A stretch of DNA of 64,000 nucleotides from DATFQI01 sp963816955 (GCA_963816955.1 CAWFME010000002.1:102112-166111), one strand, 5' to 3'. Positions 27,133 to 35,514 are shown, counted from the stretch's first letter. Made by a program: numbers and translations. Notes: generated by a model not told the origin, from the sequence alone.

Positions 27133-28463
27133 CGGGCGCGCGGCAGGATAGCCCGTCGCCAGGCGGGCGCCGCCGCGCCCAGCCACGCGAGCGTCACGCC
27201 GGCGAGCGCGAGCACGAACGGCATCAGCGGCAGCGCGCGCCGCGGCACGGCCAGCAGCAGCCCGCCGATCAGCGTGATCCCGAGCACCGTGAGGCCGATC
27301 GGGAGGACCTCCCAGCGGCGCCGCCATGCGAGCCCGATCAGCGCCGCGAGCGCCCAGAACACCAGCACCTTGTGGTAGGCGAACCAGAACTTGGGCGACA
27401 TCGCGGCCGAGGAGCCGCGGTCCCACATGTTCTGGATCTTGCGGATCACCATCCAGGCGTAGTCGAACGGCTGCTCGCTCGCGTACTCGACGAAGTTCTC
27501 GCGGCCGATGCGGGCCAGCGCGGCGTCGCGCCCGAGCTGCGGGTACTTCCTGGCGACCCGGTTGAGCAGCGGCTCCATCTCGGTCTGCAGCACCTCCGTG
27601 TACGGGAGGTCCTTCTTTCCGTAATAGCGCGCGATCAGCTGGCGCTTGACGAGCTGCTGGCGGCCGTCGCCGGGCAGGTAGGTGGCCACGAACAGCGCCT
27701 TGCCGCCGCCCGTGGTGACGGGGACGAAGCGGTCGAGCACGATCGCGTTGCGGGCCGTCCAGGGCGCGAGCACGGCGCAGAAGGCGGCGACCAGCAGGGC
27801 GGCGGCGGCCACGCCTCCCAGCAGGCCGCGGCGGTGGCCGAGCCAGACGCGGGCGAGCGCGAGCAGCGCGAACAGGGCGACGAACGGCAGGTACTCCGGC
27901 CGCGTGAGCGTCGTCAGGCCGAGCAGCGCGCCGGGGGCCAGCCAGCGCCACGCGCGCCCGCCGTCGGAGGCCCAGAGGAACGCGAGCATCGCCGCGGGCA
28001 GCCAGAACAGCGCGACGGGCTCGGCCAGCAGGCGCCCGTTGTTCTCCACGAACGCGGGGTAGGTCGCGGCCAGCAGCGCGCCGAGCAGGCCCGCGACGGG
28101 GCCGCCCAGGCGGCGGCCGAGCAGGTAGGTGAACAGGATCGTGCCCGTTCCCAGCAGCGCCACCAGCAGCAACGCGGCCTTCACGTGCACGCCGCCCGTG
28201 AGGAAGTAGACGCCGGCGTAGAGCAGCGGCGCGCCGGGAGACCAGTCGTTGGGCGCCTGCTGCGTCGGCCCGCCGTAGTGGCCCTCGGTGTAGAGGCCCT
28301 TGGCGATCGCCATGTAGGCGGCGGCGTCGTTGCCGACGTCCTCGGGCGGGGTCAGCGCGGCCTGCACGCGCAGGGCGAGCCCGAGCGCGAGGATCGCGAT
28401 CAGCAGGCCGAGCACGACGCGGCCGCCGTGCCGGTCCGGCAGCGTGCGCAGGCGCGGCGGCAT
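27081..28463 (-). CDS. Membrane glycosyltransferase of the GT39/ArnT-like superfamily
   Basis: 460 residues with about 10 predicted membrane helices. The first large loop begins after the helix LGLLIAILALGLALRVQAAL and contains EDVGNDAAAYMAIAKGLY, where an acidic residue sits as in GT-C enzymes. Later loops hold GGPVAGLLGALLAATYPAFV and LTRPEYLPFV. A soluble region around 265-340 separates helix groups. It would transfer a sugar from a polyprenyl-phosphate donor on the outer face of the membrane, and the adjoining GT2 probably makes that donor. The start, ATG 28463, is divergent from sqdB with 39 nt between them. The acceptor is unknown. Confidence 0.82.
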   Translation of the reverse strand: MPPRLRTLPDRHGGRVVLGLLIAILALGLALRVQAALTPPEDVGNDAAAYMAIAKGLYTEGHYGGPTQQAPNDWSPGAPLLYAGVYFLTGGVHVKAALLLVALLGTGTILFTYLLGRRLGGPVAGLLGALLAATYPAFVENNGRLLAEPVALFWLPAAMLAFLWASDGGRAWRWLAPGALLGLTTLTRPEYLPFVALFALLALARVWLGHRRGLLGGVAAAALLVAAFCAVLAPWTARNAIVLDRFVPVTTGGGKALFVATYLPGDGRQQLVKRQLIARYYGKKDLPYTEVLQTEMEPLLNRVARKYPQLGRDAALARIGRENFVEYASEQPFDYAWMVIRKIQNMWDRGSSAAMSPKFWFAYHKVLVFWALAALIGLAWRRRWEVLPIGLTVLGITLIGGLLLAVPRRALPLMPFVLALAGVTLAWLGAAAPAWRRAILPRARWSSQPSESSASASRPA

Positions 28464-28502
28464 CGCCTCGATGCTAGCTGCGGCCTCGATAAGGTGGGCG
28501 CG

Positions 28503-29708
28503 ATGCGCATCCTGATCCTCGGTGGCGACGGCTACCTCGGATGGCCCACCGCCATGCGGTTCTCCGCGCGGGGCCACGAGGTCTTCATCGTCGACAACTT
28601 CTCCCGCCGTCGCTGGCACCACGAGCACTCGACGGACTCGCTGACGCCGATCGCCTCCCTCGGGGAGCGCATCGAGGCCTGGCGCGAGGTGACGGGCCGC
28701 AACATCCAGGCGATGATCGGCAACATCGACGACGGCGAGTTCCTGGACCAGGTCGTCGCCGACGTGCTGCCGGACGCGGTCGTCCACTACGGCGAGCAGC
28801 CGAGCGCGCCGTACTCGATGATCTCGCGCCGCCACGCGGTCAACACGCAGCAGACGAACGTGATCGGCACGCTCAACCTGCTGTTCTCGCTGCGCGACCG
28901 GGTGCCGGACTGCCACCTGGTGAAGCTCGGGACGATGGGCGAGTACGGCACGCCCAACATCGACATCGAGGAAGGCTTCATCGAGATCGAGCACAAGGGC
29001 CGCAAGGACACGCTCCCGTATCCCAAGCTGCCGGGCTCGATCTACCACCTCTCCAAGGTCCACGACTCCCACAACATCCACTTCGCCACGCGGATCTGGG
29101 GCCTGCGCGCCACCGACCTCAACCAGGGCGTCGTGTACGGGATCGAGACCGACGAGTCCGTGCTGGACGAGCGCCTGTGCACGCGCTTCGACTACGACGA
29201 GATCTTCGGCACCGCGCTGAACCGCTTCTGCGTGCAGGCCGTGATCGGCCACCCGCTCACCGTCTACGGCAAGGGCGGCCAGACGCGCGGCTACCTCAAC
29301 ATCCGCGACACGCTGCAGTGCGTCGAGCTGGCCGTGACGAACCCCGCGCGCCGGGGCGAGTTCCGGGTCTTCAACCAGTTCACCGAGCAGTTCACGATCA
29401 TGGAGCTGGCCGAGCTGGCCAAGCGCGCGGCGGAGGACGTCGGGCTCGAGGTGTCGATCGACCACTTCCCGAACCCGCGCGTGGAGCTCGAGGAGCACTA
29501 CTACAACGCGGCCAACACGAAGCTGCGCGACCTGGGGCTCAAGCCGCACTACCTCGGCGAGGAGCTCGTGCGCTCGATGCTCACGACGATCGACCGCCAC
29601 AAGGAGCGTGTCGTGACGCGCGCGATCGCGCCGAAGACGCAGTGGAAGCCTGAGGAGCTCAGCGGGCCCACGTTCGTCGACCCGCTCGACGCGGCGCCGG
29701 CGAGCTGA
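28503..29708 (+). CDS. sqdB: UDP-sulfoquinovose synthase (SQD1/SqdB)
   Basis: Condenses UDP-glucose and sulfite to UDP-sulfoquinovose, the head-group donor of sulfolipid. The 401-residue short-chain-type epimerase has the NAD motif GGDGYLG at residues 7-13, HYGEQPSAPYSM near 95-106, KLGTMGEYGTPNIDIEEG near 143-160 and the catalytic Tyr181-x3-Lys185 (YHLSK). The TMGEYG and EQPSAPYS stretches are specific to SQD1-type enzymes rather than ordinary UDP-glucose epimerases. It lies about 2.4 kb from the cysHDNC operon, whose sulfite it would use. A sulfoquinovosyltransferase (SqdX/SqdD) is not evident in the window. Confidence 0.92.
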   Translation: MRILILGGDGYLGWPTAMRFSARGHEVFIVDNFSRRRWHHEHSTDSLTPIASLGERIEAWREVTGRNIQAMIGNIDDGEFLDQVVADVLPDAVVHYGEQPSAPYSMISRRHAVNTQQTNVIGTLNLLFSLRDRVPDCHLVKLGTMGEYGTPNIDIEEGFIEIEHKGRKDTLPYPKLPGSIYHLSKVHDSHNIHFATRIWGLRATDLNQGVVYGIETDESVLDERLCTRFDYDEIFGTALNRFCVQAVIGHPLTVYGKGGQTRGYLNIRDTLQCVELAVTNPARRGEFRVFNQFTEQFTIMELAELAKRAAEDVGLEVSIDHFPNPRVELEEHYYNAANTKLRDLGLKPHYLGEELVRSMLTTIDRHKERVVTRAIAPKTQWKPEELSGPTFVDPLDAAPAS

Positions 29709-29724
29709 CCGGCGTCGTCCTCGC

Positions 29725-29743
29725 GGCCGCCGGACCGGCGGTC
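29725..29743. terminator. GC-rich hairpin after sqdB
   Basis: CCGCCGG (29727-29733) and CCGGCGG (29735-29741) form a tight stem with flanking G-C and G-T pairs, 17 nt after the sqdB stop, followed by AGGAATCTTCATC. It has the right position for a terminator between sqdB and the next operon, but no real T tract. Confidence 0.4.
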
Positions 29744-29876
29744 AGGAATCTTCATCAGTATGTCTGTGCGATGACTGAGGGGTTGTGCTCGGGCCCTCGA
29801 TCGTGTTCTCTTCCGCTCGCCGGCTCGGGAGGCCGGGCCGCCGGCTCCGGCGGCGTCACAGCGGGAGGAGAGGGAG

Positions 29877-31331
29877 ATGTCCGTTCGCGTGCCTTCGCGC
29901 GGGTGGTCGGCGGCCGCGTGCCCGCGCGCGCTGCTCGTCGTGCTGGTCGCCATGGCGGCGCACGCCTGGCCGGCCGGCGCTCGAGCGGCGGCGCCGATCG
30001 CCGAGTTCTACGGCCGCCAGTACGCGCCTGAGACCGGCGCCGAGAACGTCACGCTGAGCACCACGATCGCGGCCCAGCAGGTGCAGGCCGCGGCGGCGGG
30101 GAGCGGCTATGACTCGCGGTTCCACTACGGGACGAAGGCGCTCGACGCGTGGAACGCCACGCAGAGCGCGGCGATCGTCGGCATGTTCGGCCACGCCGAC
30201 GCGCAGCTGATGATCCTGGACAACCCGGTGCCGGGCTACGGGCCGTACACGGTCCACTACGGGGCCCAGATCATGTGGGGCCTGTACCCGGAGTTCAGCG
30301 CGCCGGACACCAACGCCCAGTGGGCGTGGTTCGCGCGCCCTGCGGTCGACGACGTGCGGATCATGATCCTCGGCGGCTGCCACACATCGGTTCGCGCGGG
30401 CGACGGTTCGGACTTCTTCTCGCTCGGCGAGACGCTCGGCATGGACTCGGTCATCGGGTTCGGCGACCTCATCTACATGCCGTCGACCGACGGCGTCGTG
30501 AACTCCGGCGCCCGCTTCTTCACGCGCTTCGGCGCCTACGCCCGCGCCGGCTACACGATGGCCGACGCGCTCAACCAGGCGCGCGCCGACCTGTTCGCGG
30601 CGGAGGGCAACAACTGGGGCTACCAGACCTGGGCGATCACGGGCGAGACCGCGAACGCGCGCTACGCCCGCTTCACCCCCGCCGGCTACGGCCAGGCCCC
30701 GGCACCGGTCAACCCGGGCCAGCCGACCGGCGCCGGCACCTCGCAGCGCACGATCGAGGGCAAGCGCTTCGTGGACACCAGCGACGGGACGGGCACGATC
30801 GTCCGGCGCGACGCCGCGGGCCAGCTCGTGAGCCGCATCGCCGAGGCCACGACCGCCGGCGCGGTCGCGTTGACCGCCGGAGAGGCGGAGGCCCGCGCGG
30901 TGGCGTTCCTCGAGCGGGAGCTCCCCGGCTTCGCCGGCGGCGACTACCGGGTGGCCGAGGCCGGCACGGTGAGCCACCTCGCCGGCGACGCGCTGTGGCG
31001 CGCCGAGTGGCGCACGCAGTCCGGCGGGATCGACGGCCCGGCGGCGGCGGAGATCGAGGTCGACCGCCGCACCGGCGAGGTCGTCTACTACGCCCGCGCC
31101 GCGGCCTCGGACCCGGGACGGCCGTTCACGGTCTCCGAGGAGCAGGCCGCACGCACGGCGATCACGTTCGCCGGCGGCGGCACGGTCGTGAGCACCCGTC
31201 GGCGGGTGTGGGACGGGTCGCAGTGGCTCGTCGAGCTGGACCTCGGCACGGACGCGCACGGCGTCGAGCGGCGCTCGACGGTGACGATCGATGCGGCCAC
31301 GGGCGCGGTGCTGCGCGCCGTGACGGCGTGA
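29877..31331 (+). CDS. Secreted caspase/CHAT-like protein with C-terminal PepSY-like region
   Basis: 484 residues. A signal peptide (helix LLVVLVAMAAHAW, cleavage near Ala38) precedes a domain with His106 in IVGMFGHAD and Cys168 in DVRIMILGGCHTS. Each ends a predicted strand, and a segment LGMDSVIGFGDLIYMPSTDG, ARFFTRF, ADALNQARADLF follows. This order (GH...D, then hydrophobic-GGC, then a GArSVigf-like strand and an AL..Ar helix) resembles clan CD cysteine peptidases of the CHAT/caspase type. From about 330 to 484 two repeats resemble PepSY/YpeB domains (EIEVDRRTGEVVYYARAA; TVTIDAATGAVLRAVTA), often protease inhibitors. I infer an extracellular peptidase; no database search was possible. GGAGGAGAGGGAG precedes ATG 29877. 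First gene of a three-gene operon. Confidence 0.7.
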   Translation: MSVRVPSRGWSAAACPRALLVVLVAMAAHAWPAGARAAAPIAEFYGRQYAPETGAENVTLSTTIAAQQVQAAAAGSGYDSRFHYGTKALDAWNATQSAAIVGMFGHADAQLMILDNPVPGYGPYTVHYGAQIMWGLYPEFSAPDTNAQWAWFARPAVDDVRIMILGGCHTSVRAGDGSDFFSLGETLGMDSVIGFGDLIYMPSTDGVVNSGARFFTRFGAYARAGYTMADALNQARADLFAAEGNNWGYQTWAITGETANARYARFTPAGYGQAPAPVNPGQPTGAGTSQRTIEGKRFVDTSDGTGTIVRRDAAGQLVSRIAEATTAGAVALTAGEAEARAVAFLERELPGFAGGDYRVAEAGTVSHLAGDALWRAEWRTQSGGIDGPAAAEIEVDRRTGEVVYYARAAASDPGRPFTVSEEQAARTAITFAGGGTVVSTRRRVWDGSQWLVELDLGTDAHGVERRSTVTIDAATGAVLRAVTA

Positions 31332-31341
31332 GGAGGACGAG

Positions 31342-32118
31342 ATGATCGACGTGACGTATGGCGTATGCCTCGGCCTGGGGGCGGTGCTGCTGCTCGCGGG
31401 CGTCGCGAAGCTGCGGCGCGTGCAGGGGCTCGAGGCGACGCTGGTGGCGATCGCGCCCGCCGGCGTGTGGCGGCTGCCCGGGGTCGACTCCCGGCGCGCG
31501 GCGCGCGCGGTGACGGCGGTCGAGCTGCTGTGCGCGGCGGCGCTGCTGACGGGGCGAGCGGTGGTGCTCGCCGCCGCCGCCGCGCTGCTGTGGGCGCTGA
31601 CGCTCGCCGCTCACCGGGCGATGGCCAAGGCGACGCCGTGCTCGTGCTTCGGCCCTCGCACCGACAGCCACCGGGCCGGCATCGTGCGGACGGCCGGCCT
31701 GGCGGCGATCGCGACCACGGCGCTCGCCGTCGGGGACATCGTGGTCGCCTGGCCGCTCGCGGTCGCCGTGGCGGCCGGGGTCGTGGCCTGGGCGCTGATG
31801 CCGGAGCTGCGCGCGGGGGTGCGGGTCGCGGCGGCGGAGCCGGATCACACAGAGGCCGCCGGCGGCGCGTCGCGGCGGAGCTTCCTCGCGGGGGCCGCCG
31901 TGGCCACCGCCGCGCTGCTGATGGGGGCGGTGCCCGCCGGGGCGGACCCGCCGACCCCGCCGCGAAGCTGCCAGGCGCGCTTCGACCTCTGTTACGGCTG
32001 CACCACCAAGACCACCTGGGAGAATGACGTCGACTGCTGCATCGCGTGCTACGCGGCCTGCCAGGGCGCCGGGATTCCGTGCGTGCCCGGCGTGTCGTGC
32101 GGCGGATGCTGGGTCTGA
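31342..32118 (+). CDS. MauE/DoxX-like membrane protein fused to a Tat-type signal and a Cys-rich exported tail
   Basis: 258 residues in three parts. Residues 1 to about 155 are five hydrophobic helices with CSCFGP at about 99-104, the (C)xCFG motif of MauE-like redox proteins. Residues about 174-198 look like a twin-arginine signal (ASRRSFLAGAAVATAALLMG, then an AGA cleavage-like site). The last 50 residues hold ten cysteines, including CYGC, CCIAC and CGGC. Charge distribution is consistent with the Tat segment entering from the cytoplasm, leaving the Cys-rich tail outside. MauE is needed for the disulfide-rich methylamine dehydrogenase light chain, so a link between the redox domain and disulfide formation in the tail is a sensible inference. 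It lies 10 nt after the protease-like gene. Confidence 0.72.
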   Translation: MIDVTYGVCLGLGAVLLLAGVAKLRRVQGLEATLVAIAPAGVWRLPGVDSRRAARAVTAVELLCAAALLTGRAVVLAAAAALLWALTLAAHRAMAKATPCSCFGPRTDSHRAGIVRTAGLAAIATTALAVGDIVVAWPLAVAVAAGVVAWALMPELRAGVRVAAAEPDHTEAAGGASRRSFLAGAAVATAALLMGAVPAGADPPTPPRSCQARFDLCYGCTTKTTWENDVDCCIACYAACQGAGIPCVPGVSCGGCWV

Positions 32119-32132
32119 GAAAGGAGCCGAAC

Positions 32133-32453
32133 GTGCCTGTCGTACACATGAACGAGGCGGAGCTCGCCGCCCTCGGCGGTCGGCTGTCCGAGGACCCCGC
32201 GGTCGACAAGCTCTACCGCCTGATCAAGGAGCGCGCGGAGCGCGAGGGCGGCACCACGCTCGCCGTCTGGCGCCTGCACATGGCGCGCCTGTGGGGGGAG
32301 CCGCTGATGATGACCTCCGACGAGGTCGCCAGCCGGCTCAAGCTGCCGGTCTCGGTTGTCGAGGGCGCGATCACCAGCGTCCGCAAGGCCGCCCGCGAGC
32401 AGTGGCTCGCCACTGAGGAGTACCGCAACAGCCAGTTCGCCGCGGAGGAGTAG
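32133..32453 (+). CDS. Small HTH-like protein, third gene of the secreted-protease operon
   Basis: 106 residues. GTG 32133 is chosen because AAAGGAG at 32120-32126 sits six bases upstream. The frame is open further back only inside the preceding gene. The N-terminal half is helical and charged (VDKLYRLIKERAEREGG, LAVWRLHMARLWGEP). The second half reads MTSDEVASRLKLPVSVVEGA followed by a basic helix, the pattern of a helix-turn-helix, and it ends in an acidic tail. No signal peptide is present, so it is cytoplasmic. It may be a regulator of the operon. The family is not recognised. Confidence 0.7.
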   Translation: MPVVHMNEAELAALGGRLSEDPAVDKLYRLIKERAEREGGTTLAVWRLHMARLWGEPLMMTSDEVASRLKLPVSVVEGAITSVRKAAREQWLATEEYRNSQFAAEE

Positions 32454-32464
32454 CGGCACGGGTC

Positions 32465-32502
32465 GCCGGCGGCACGCCCTGCCCCCGGGGCGGTCCGCCG
32501 GC
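32465..32502. terminator. GC-rich hairpin after the protease operon
   Basis: GCCGGCGG (32465-32472) and CCGCCGGC (32495-32502) form a perfect 8-bp stem with further GC pairing around GCCCCCGGGGC inside. It lies 11 nt after the operon's last stop and before a convergent gene, the expected place for a terminator. No T tract follows. Confidence 0.5.
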
Positions 32503-32509
32503 TCCCGCT

Positions 32510-32563
32510 CAGGCGGTGATCTTCGCCTACGAGACCGGGCTCGTCCGGCCGGGCGCCGCCTGA
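32510..32563 (+). pseudogene. Remnant of the C-terminus of a NarL/LuxR-type response regulator
   Basis: Read on the plus strand, this stretch encodes QAVIFAYETGLVRPGAA and a stop. That is the characteristic C-terminal tail of NarL-family regulators: the one at 50960-51613 ends QAVIVAYEAGLVRAGD. No HTH or receiver coding sequence is left upstream, where the hairpin and the protease operon lie. The remnant overlaps the 3' end of the convergent flippase gene, which has evidently taken its last residues and stop from the complementary strand of the fossil. Confidence 0.65.
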
Positions 32564-33819
32564 GGGGCGGAGCGCTCGATCAGCCACAGCGCCAGCGCCA
32601 GCACGGCGGTGGTGGCGCAGTAGCCGATCTCGACCTCCAGCAGCTCGTCCTCGAGCGGCGACGCGAACAGCCAGCCGAGGAAGAGCGCGGCGCCGCCGAG
32701 CCAGGCCGCCGCCGCCAGGCCCGCCCGGTCGCGGGCCAGCGCGGCCTGGTTCAAGGTCCCCGCCGTCAGGTGGAAGCCCATCCCGAGCCCGACCAGGACG
32801 AGCCCGCCGCGCGCGTAGTCGAAGTCGCCGCCGAACAGCAGGCCCATCGCCCACGGCCCGATCAGCGCCAGGCCGAGCACGACGGCCCCTGCGAAGCCCC
32901 AGATCGCCAGCAGCGTGACGCGCAGGGCGCGCGCGAAGTCCTCGCGCCCGCCGGTCACCGCGAGCCCGGAGAGATGGGGGAGCAGCGAGGTCTGGATCGC
33001 CTGGAAGAGCTGCAGCGGCGCGCGCGTGATCAGCAGCACGTTGAACACGAAGCCCGCCAGCGCGGCGTCCGTGGTCGTGATGTCGGCGGCCACCACCGGC
33101 CCGTTGAGCAGCGCCTGCTCGGCGGCCATGATCGCCAGCACAGCGGCCGCGAACCGCGTCGAGGAGCCGAGCTCGCCGCCGGCCGCCTCCGCATCGGACG
33201 GGGGCGCCGGGTCCCGGCCCCGCAGCGCCCACGGCACGACCACGAGCGAGACGAGCGGCGCCGCCGCGATGCCCAGCGCCACCGCGCCCTGGCCGTCGAG
33301 CACCCCGATCACCACCGCCAGCGCGAACAGGCAGCGCGAGACCGACTCCAGCAGCACGAGCCCGCCGTAGAGGCCGAAGCGCGAATGCCCCGCCAGCCAG
33401 CCGCGCGCGAAGTAGCTGACCGCGTAGGCCAGCACGCCGACGACCAGCACCCAGTACAGGGACGCGCTGCCGTCGAAGACGTCGTCCTCGATGCGCGAGC
33501 GCTCGGCCAGCGCGATCGCCAGGAACAGCGCCGCGAAGACGGCCTGGATCCCGATCGCGGTCCGCAGTTGGTGCCCGCCCTCCAGCCCGCGCGCGCGGCG
33601 CGCCGAGATCGTGCGCGAGAGCAGCTGCTCCACCGGCCGGTAGATGATCGAGATGATCAGGAACATCACCGACCACAGCAGCGAGATGCCCTTGTAGTCG
33701 ACCTCGCTGAGCGCGTGCGAGGCCAGCGAGAAGTACGCGAACGTGACCAGGCCGGTCGTGGCGATCCCGGCCGAGAGGATGCGTGCGCCGCGCCCGTAGG
33801 AGCGGGTGGCGGAGCTCAC
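32527..33819 (-). CDS. Polysaccharide flippase-like membrane protein
   Basis: 430 residues with about 12 hydrophobic helices arranged as in oligosaccharide flippases of the MOP superfamily (Wzx/RfbX-like). It starts ARILSAGIATTGLVTFAYFS, with the helix YKGISLLWSVMFLIISIIYR and the loop VEQLLSRTISARRARG next. The second half has QLFQAIQTSLLPHLSGLAV, matching the pattern of this family. It would move lipid-linked sugars across the membrane for the glycosyltransferases encoded around it. GTG 33819 overlaps the stop of the methyltransferase gene (GTGA). The C-terminal 10 or so residues come from the complementary strand of a regulator fossil. Confidence 0.78.
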   Translation of the reverse strand: MSSATRSYGRGARILSAGIATTGLVTFAYFSLASHALSEVDYKGISLLWSVMFLIISIIYRPVEQLLSRTISARRARGLEGGHQLRTAIGIQAVFAALFLAIALAERSRIEDDVFDGSASLYWVLVVGVLAYAVSYFARGWLAGHSRFGLYGGLVLLESVSRCLFALAVVIGVLDGQGAVALGIAAAPLVSLVVVPWALRGRDPAPPSDAEAAGGELGSSTRFAAAVLAIMAAEQALLNGPVVAADITTTDAALAGFVFNVLLITRAPLQLFQAIQTSLLPHLSGLAVTGGREDFARALRVTLLAIWGFAGAVVLGLALIGPWAMGLLFGGDFDYARGGLVLVGLGMGFHLTAGTLNQAALARDRAGLAAAAWLGGAALFLGWLFASPLEDELLEVEIGYCATTAVLALALWLIERSAPQAAPGRTSPVS

Positions 33820-34442
33820 CGCCGGACTAAGAGCATGGTCCAGGGGAACGGCGAGCGCGCCTCGACGACCTCGCCGTGCTTCGAGAGCAGCGCCACGAAG
33901 GCGCGCTTGGACCAGTGGTTCAGATGGCCGGGGGTGTTGCCGAGGTCCTTCAGGTAGGCGCCGCGGGCCATGTTGAGCGCGCGCCAGAGCGGCTCGCGCG
34001 GCACGGAGACCAGCAGGTGCCCGCTCGCGACCCGGGCCATCTCGGCGACCGTGTGCTCGGGGTCGGGCACGTGCTCGAGCACCTCGATCGCGGCCGCGAC
34101 GTCGAACTCCGCGTCCCCGAACGGCAGCTTCTCGGCCTTCATGATCCGGTACTCGAGGTTCGGCGCCGGGCGCTTCTCCCACTCGGCCTGGATCGCGGGG
34201 TCCTCGAGGTCGATCCCGACGACGCGCCCCGGCGCGATCCGCGCCGCCCACTTGTGCGTGAGCACGCCCTCGCCGCAGCCGACGTCGAGCAGCGACTTCG
34301 GCGCGGCCTGCACGAACAGCTCGTCGAGCGTGCGCTCGAAGCCCGCCATCAGCCGCTTGACGACCGGGTTGGTGGAGCCGTACTTGTCGTAGGTGTTGCC
34401 GGTGACCGTGCCCTCGGCGTCGCGCGTGATCGCCTGGCTCAC
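33816..34442 (-). CDS. Class I SAM-dependent methyltransferase
   Basis: 208 residues with motif I LLDVGCGEGVLTH at about 51-63, the acidic residue of motif II in VVGIDLEDP, and AAAIEVLEHVPDPEHTVAEM at about 116-135, the motif pattern of UbiE/COQ5-like small-molecule methyltransferases (Methyltransf_11). It is linked by GTGA overlaps to a GT2 gene upstream and a flippase gene downstream, so its substrate is likely a sugar or lipid-linked intermediate of an envelope polymer. This last point is inference from context. Confidence 0.85.
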   Translation of the reverse strand: MSQAITRDAEGTVTGNTYDKYGSTNPVVKRLMAGFERTLDELFVQAAPKSLLDVGCGEGVLTHKWAARIAPGRVVGIDLEDPAIQAEWEKRPAPNLEYRIMKAEKLPFGDAEFDVAAAIEVLEHVPDPEHTVAEMARVASGHLLVSVPREPLWRALNMARGAYLKDLGNTPGHLNHWSKRAFVALLSKHGEVVEARSPFPWTMLLVRR

Positions 34443-35500
34443 GAGCGGATCGCCTCGCGCTCCTCGGTGCGCCCGCGGCCCTGCTGGCCGGCGCGCGCGC
34501 CCGTGGTCGGCGCGTGGTCGGCGGCCGGCTGGCCGGGCTCGTAGTGCGAGGGCGGCACCTCGAGCTCGAGCTCCACGCGCCGCACGCGCTCGAAGATCCG
34601 CTGCAGCGTGATCCGCTGGCTCGAGAGCAGGTCGCCGAGCACGCCGAGCGCCGCCAGCACCATCGACGCGTTGAACAGCACCGCGCCGAGGATCAGCGAC
34701 TGCACGTGGCCGCTGCCGTCGCCCTGATCCAGAAGTACGCGAAGCGGCCCCAGACGACCGCGGCGACGACCCCGATCAGGATCGCGGCGGTCATGAAGAC
34801 CCGCAGCGGCTCGTACATCGCGTAGATGCGGAAGATCGAGACGCCGTTGCGGCGGATGTAGGTCCACATCGACGGGAACAGGCGCGACTCGCGCAGCTTC
34901 GCGTTGGTGCGCACCGGGACGTGGTCGATCGCGACCGTCATCTTGCCCGCCTGGATGATCGTCTCCAGCGTGTAGGTGAACTTCGAGACGACCTGCATCG
35001 CCAGCGCGGCCTCGCGGTTGTAGGCGCGGAAGCCGGACGTCGTGTCGGGCACGTTGGTCTGCGAGGCCTGGCGCACGACCCAGGAGCCGAGCTGCTGCAG
35101 CGCCTTCTTGGCGGGCGAGAAGTGCTCGATCGTTCCTGACCTCGCGGTCGCCCACCACCATGTCGGCGTTGCCGGCGAGGATCGGCGCGACCAGCTTCTC
35201 CACGTCGGGCCCGTAGTACTGGTTGTCGGCGTCCGTGTTGACGATCACGTCGGCGCCGAGCTTGAGCGCCGCGTCCAGGCCCGCCTGGAAGCCCGAGGCG
35301 AGCCCCTTGTTGTTGGTCAGGCGCACGATGTGGTCGACGCCGTGCGCGCGCGCGACCTCGATCGTCCGGTCGGTCGAGCCGTCGTCGATGATCAGCCACT
35401 CGACGGCGTCGAAGCCCTCGAGCTCGCGCGGGAGGTCGTGCAGGGTGACGGGGAGGGTCTCCTCCTCGTTCAGGCAGGGGATCTGGATGATCAGCTTCAC
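34439..35500 (-). pseudogene. Family 2 glycosyltransferase (polyprenyl-phosphate type), two apparent frameshifts
   Basis: The protein starts at GTG 35500 (VKLIIQIPCLNEEETLPVTL) and has the GT-A motifs IIDDGSTDRT and NTDADNQYYGPDVEKLV. The frame breaks near 35134, where one extra base after GAGGTCAGG separates GDREVR from TIEHFSPAKKALQQLGSW. It then continues as VPDTTSGFRAYNREAAL and two membrane helices. A second break near 34725 needs one missing base, after which QGDGSGHVQSLILGAVLFN runs in the first frame to the stop at 34439. Both breaks fall in otherwise conserved sequence, so the gene is probably intact. It likely makes a lipid-linked sugar and is coupled to the methyltransferase gene. 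Confidence 0.82.
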
Positions 35501-35514
35501 GGGCGCCGATAGGA

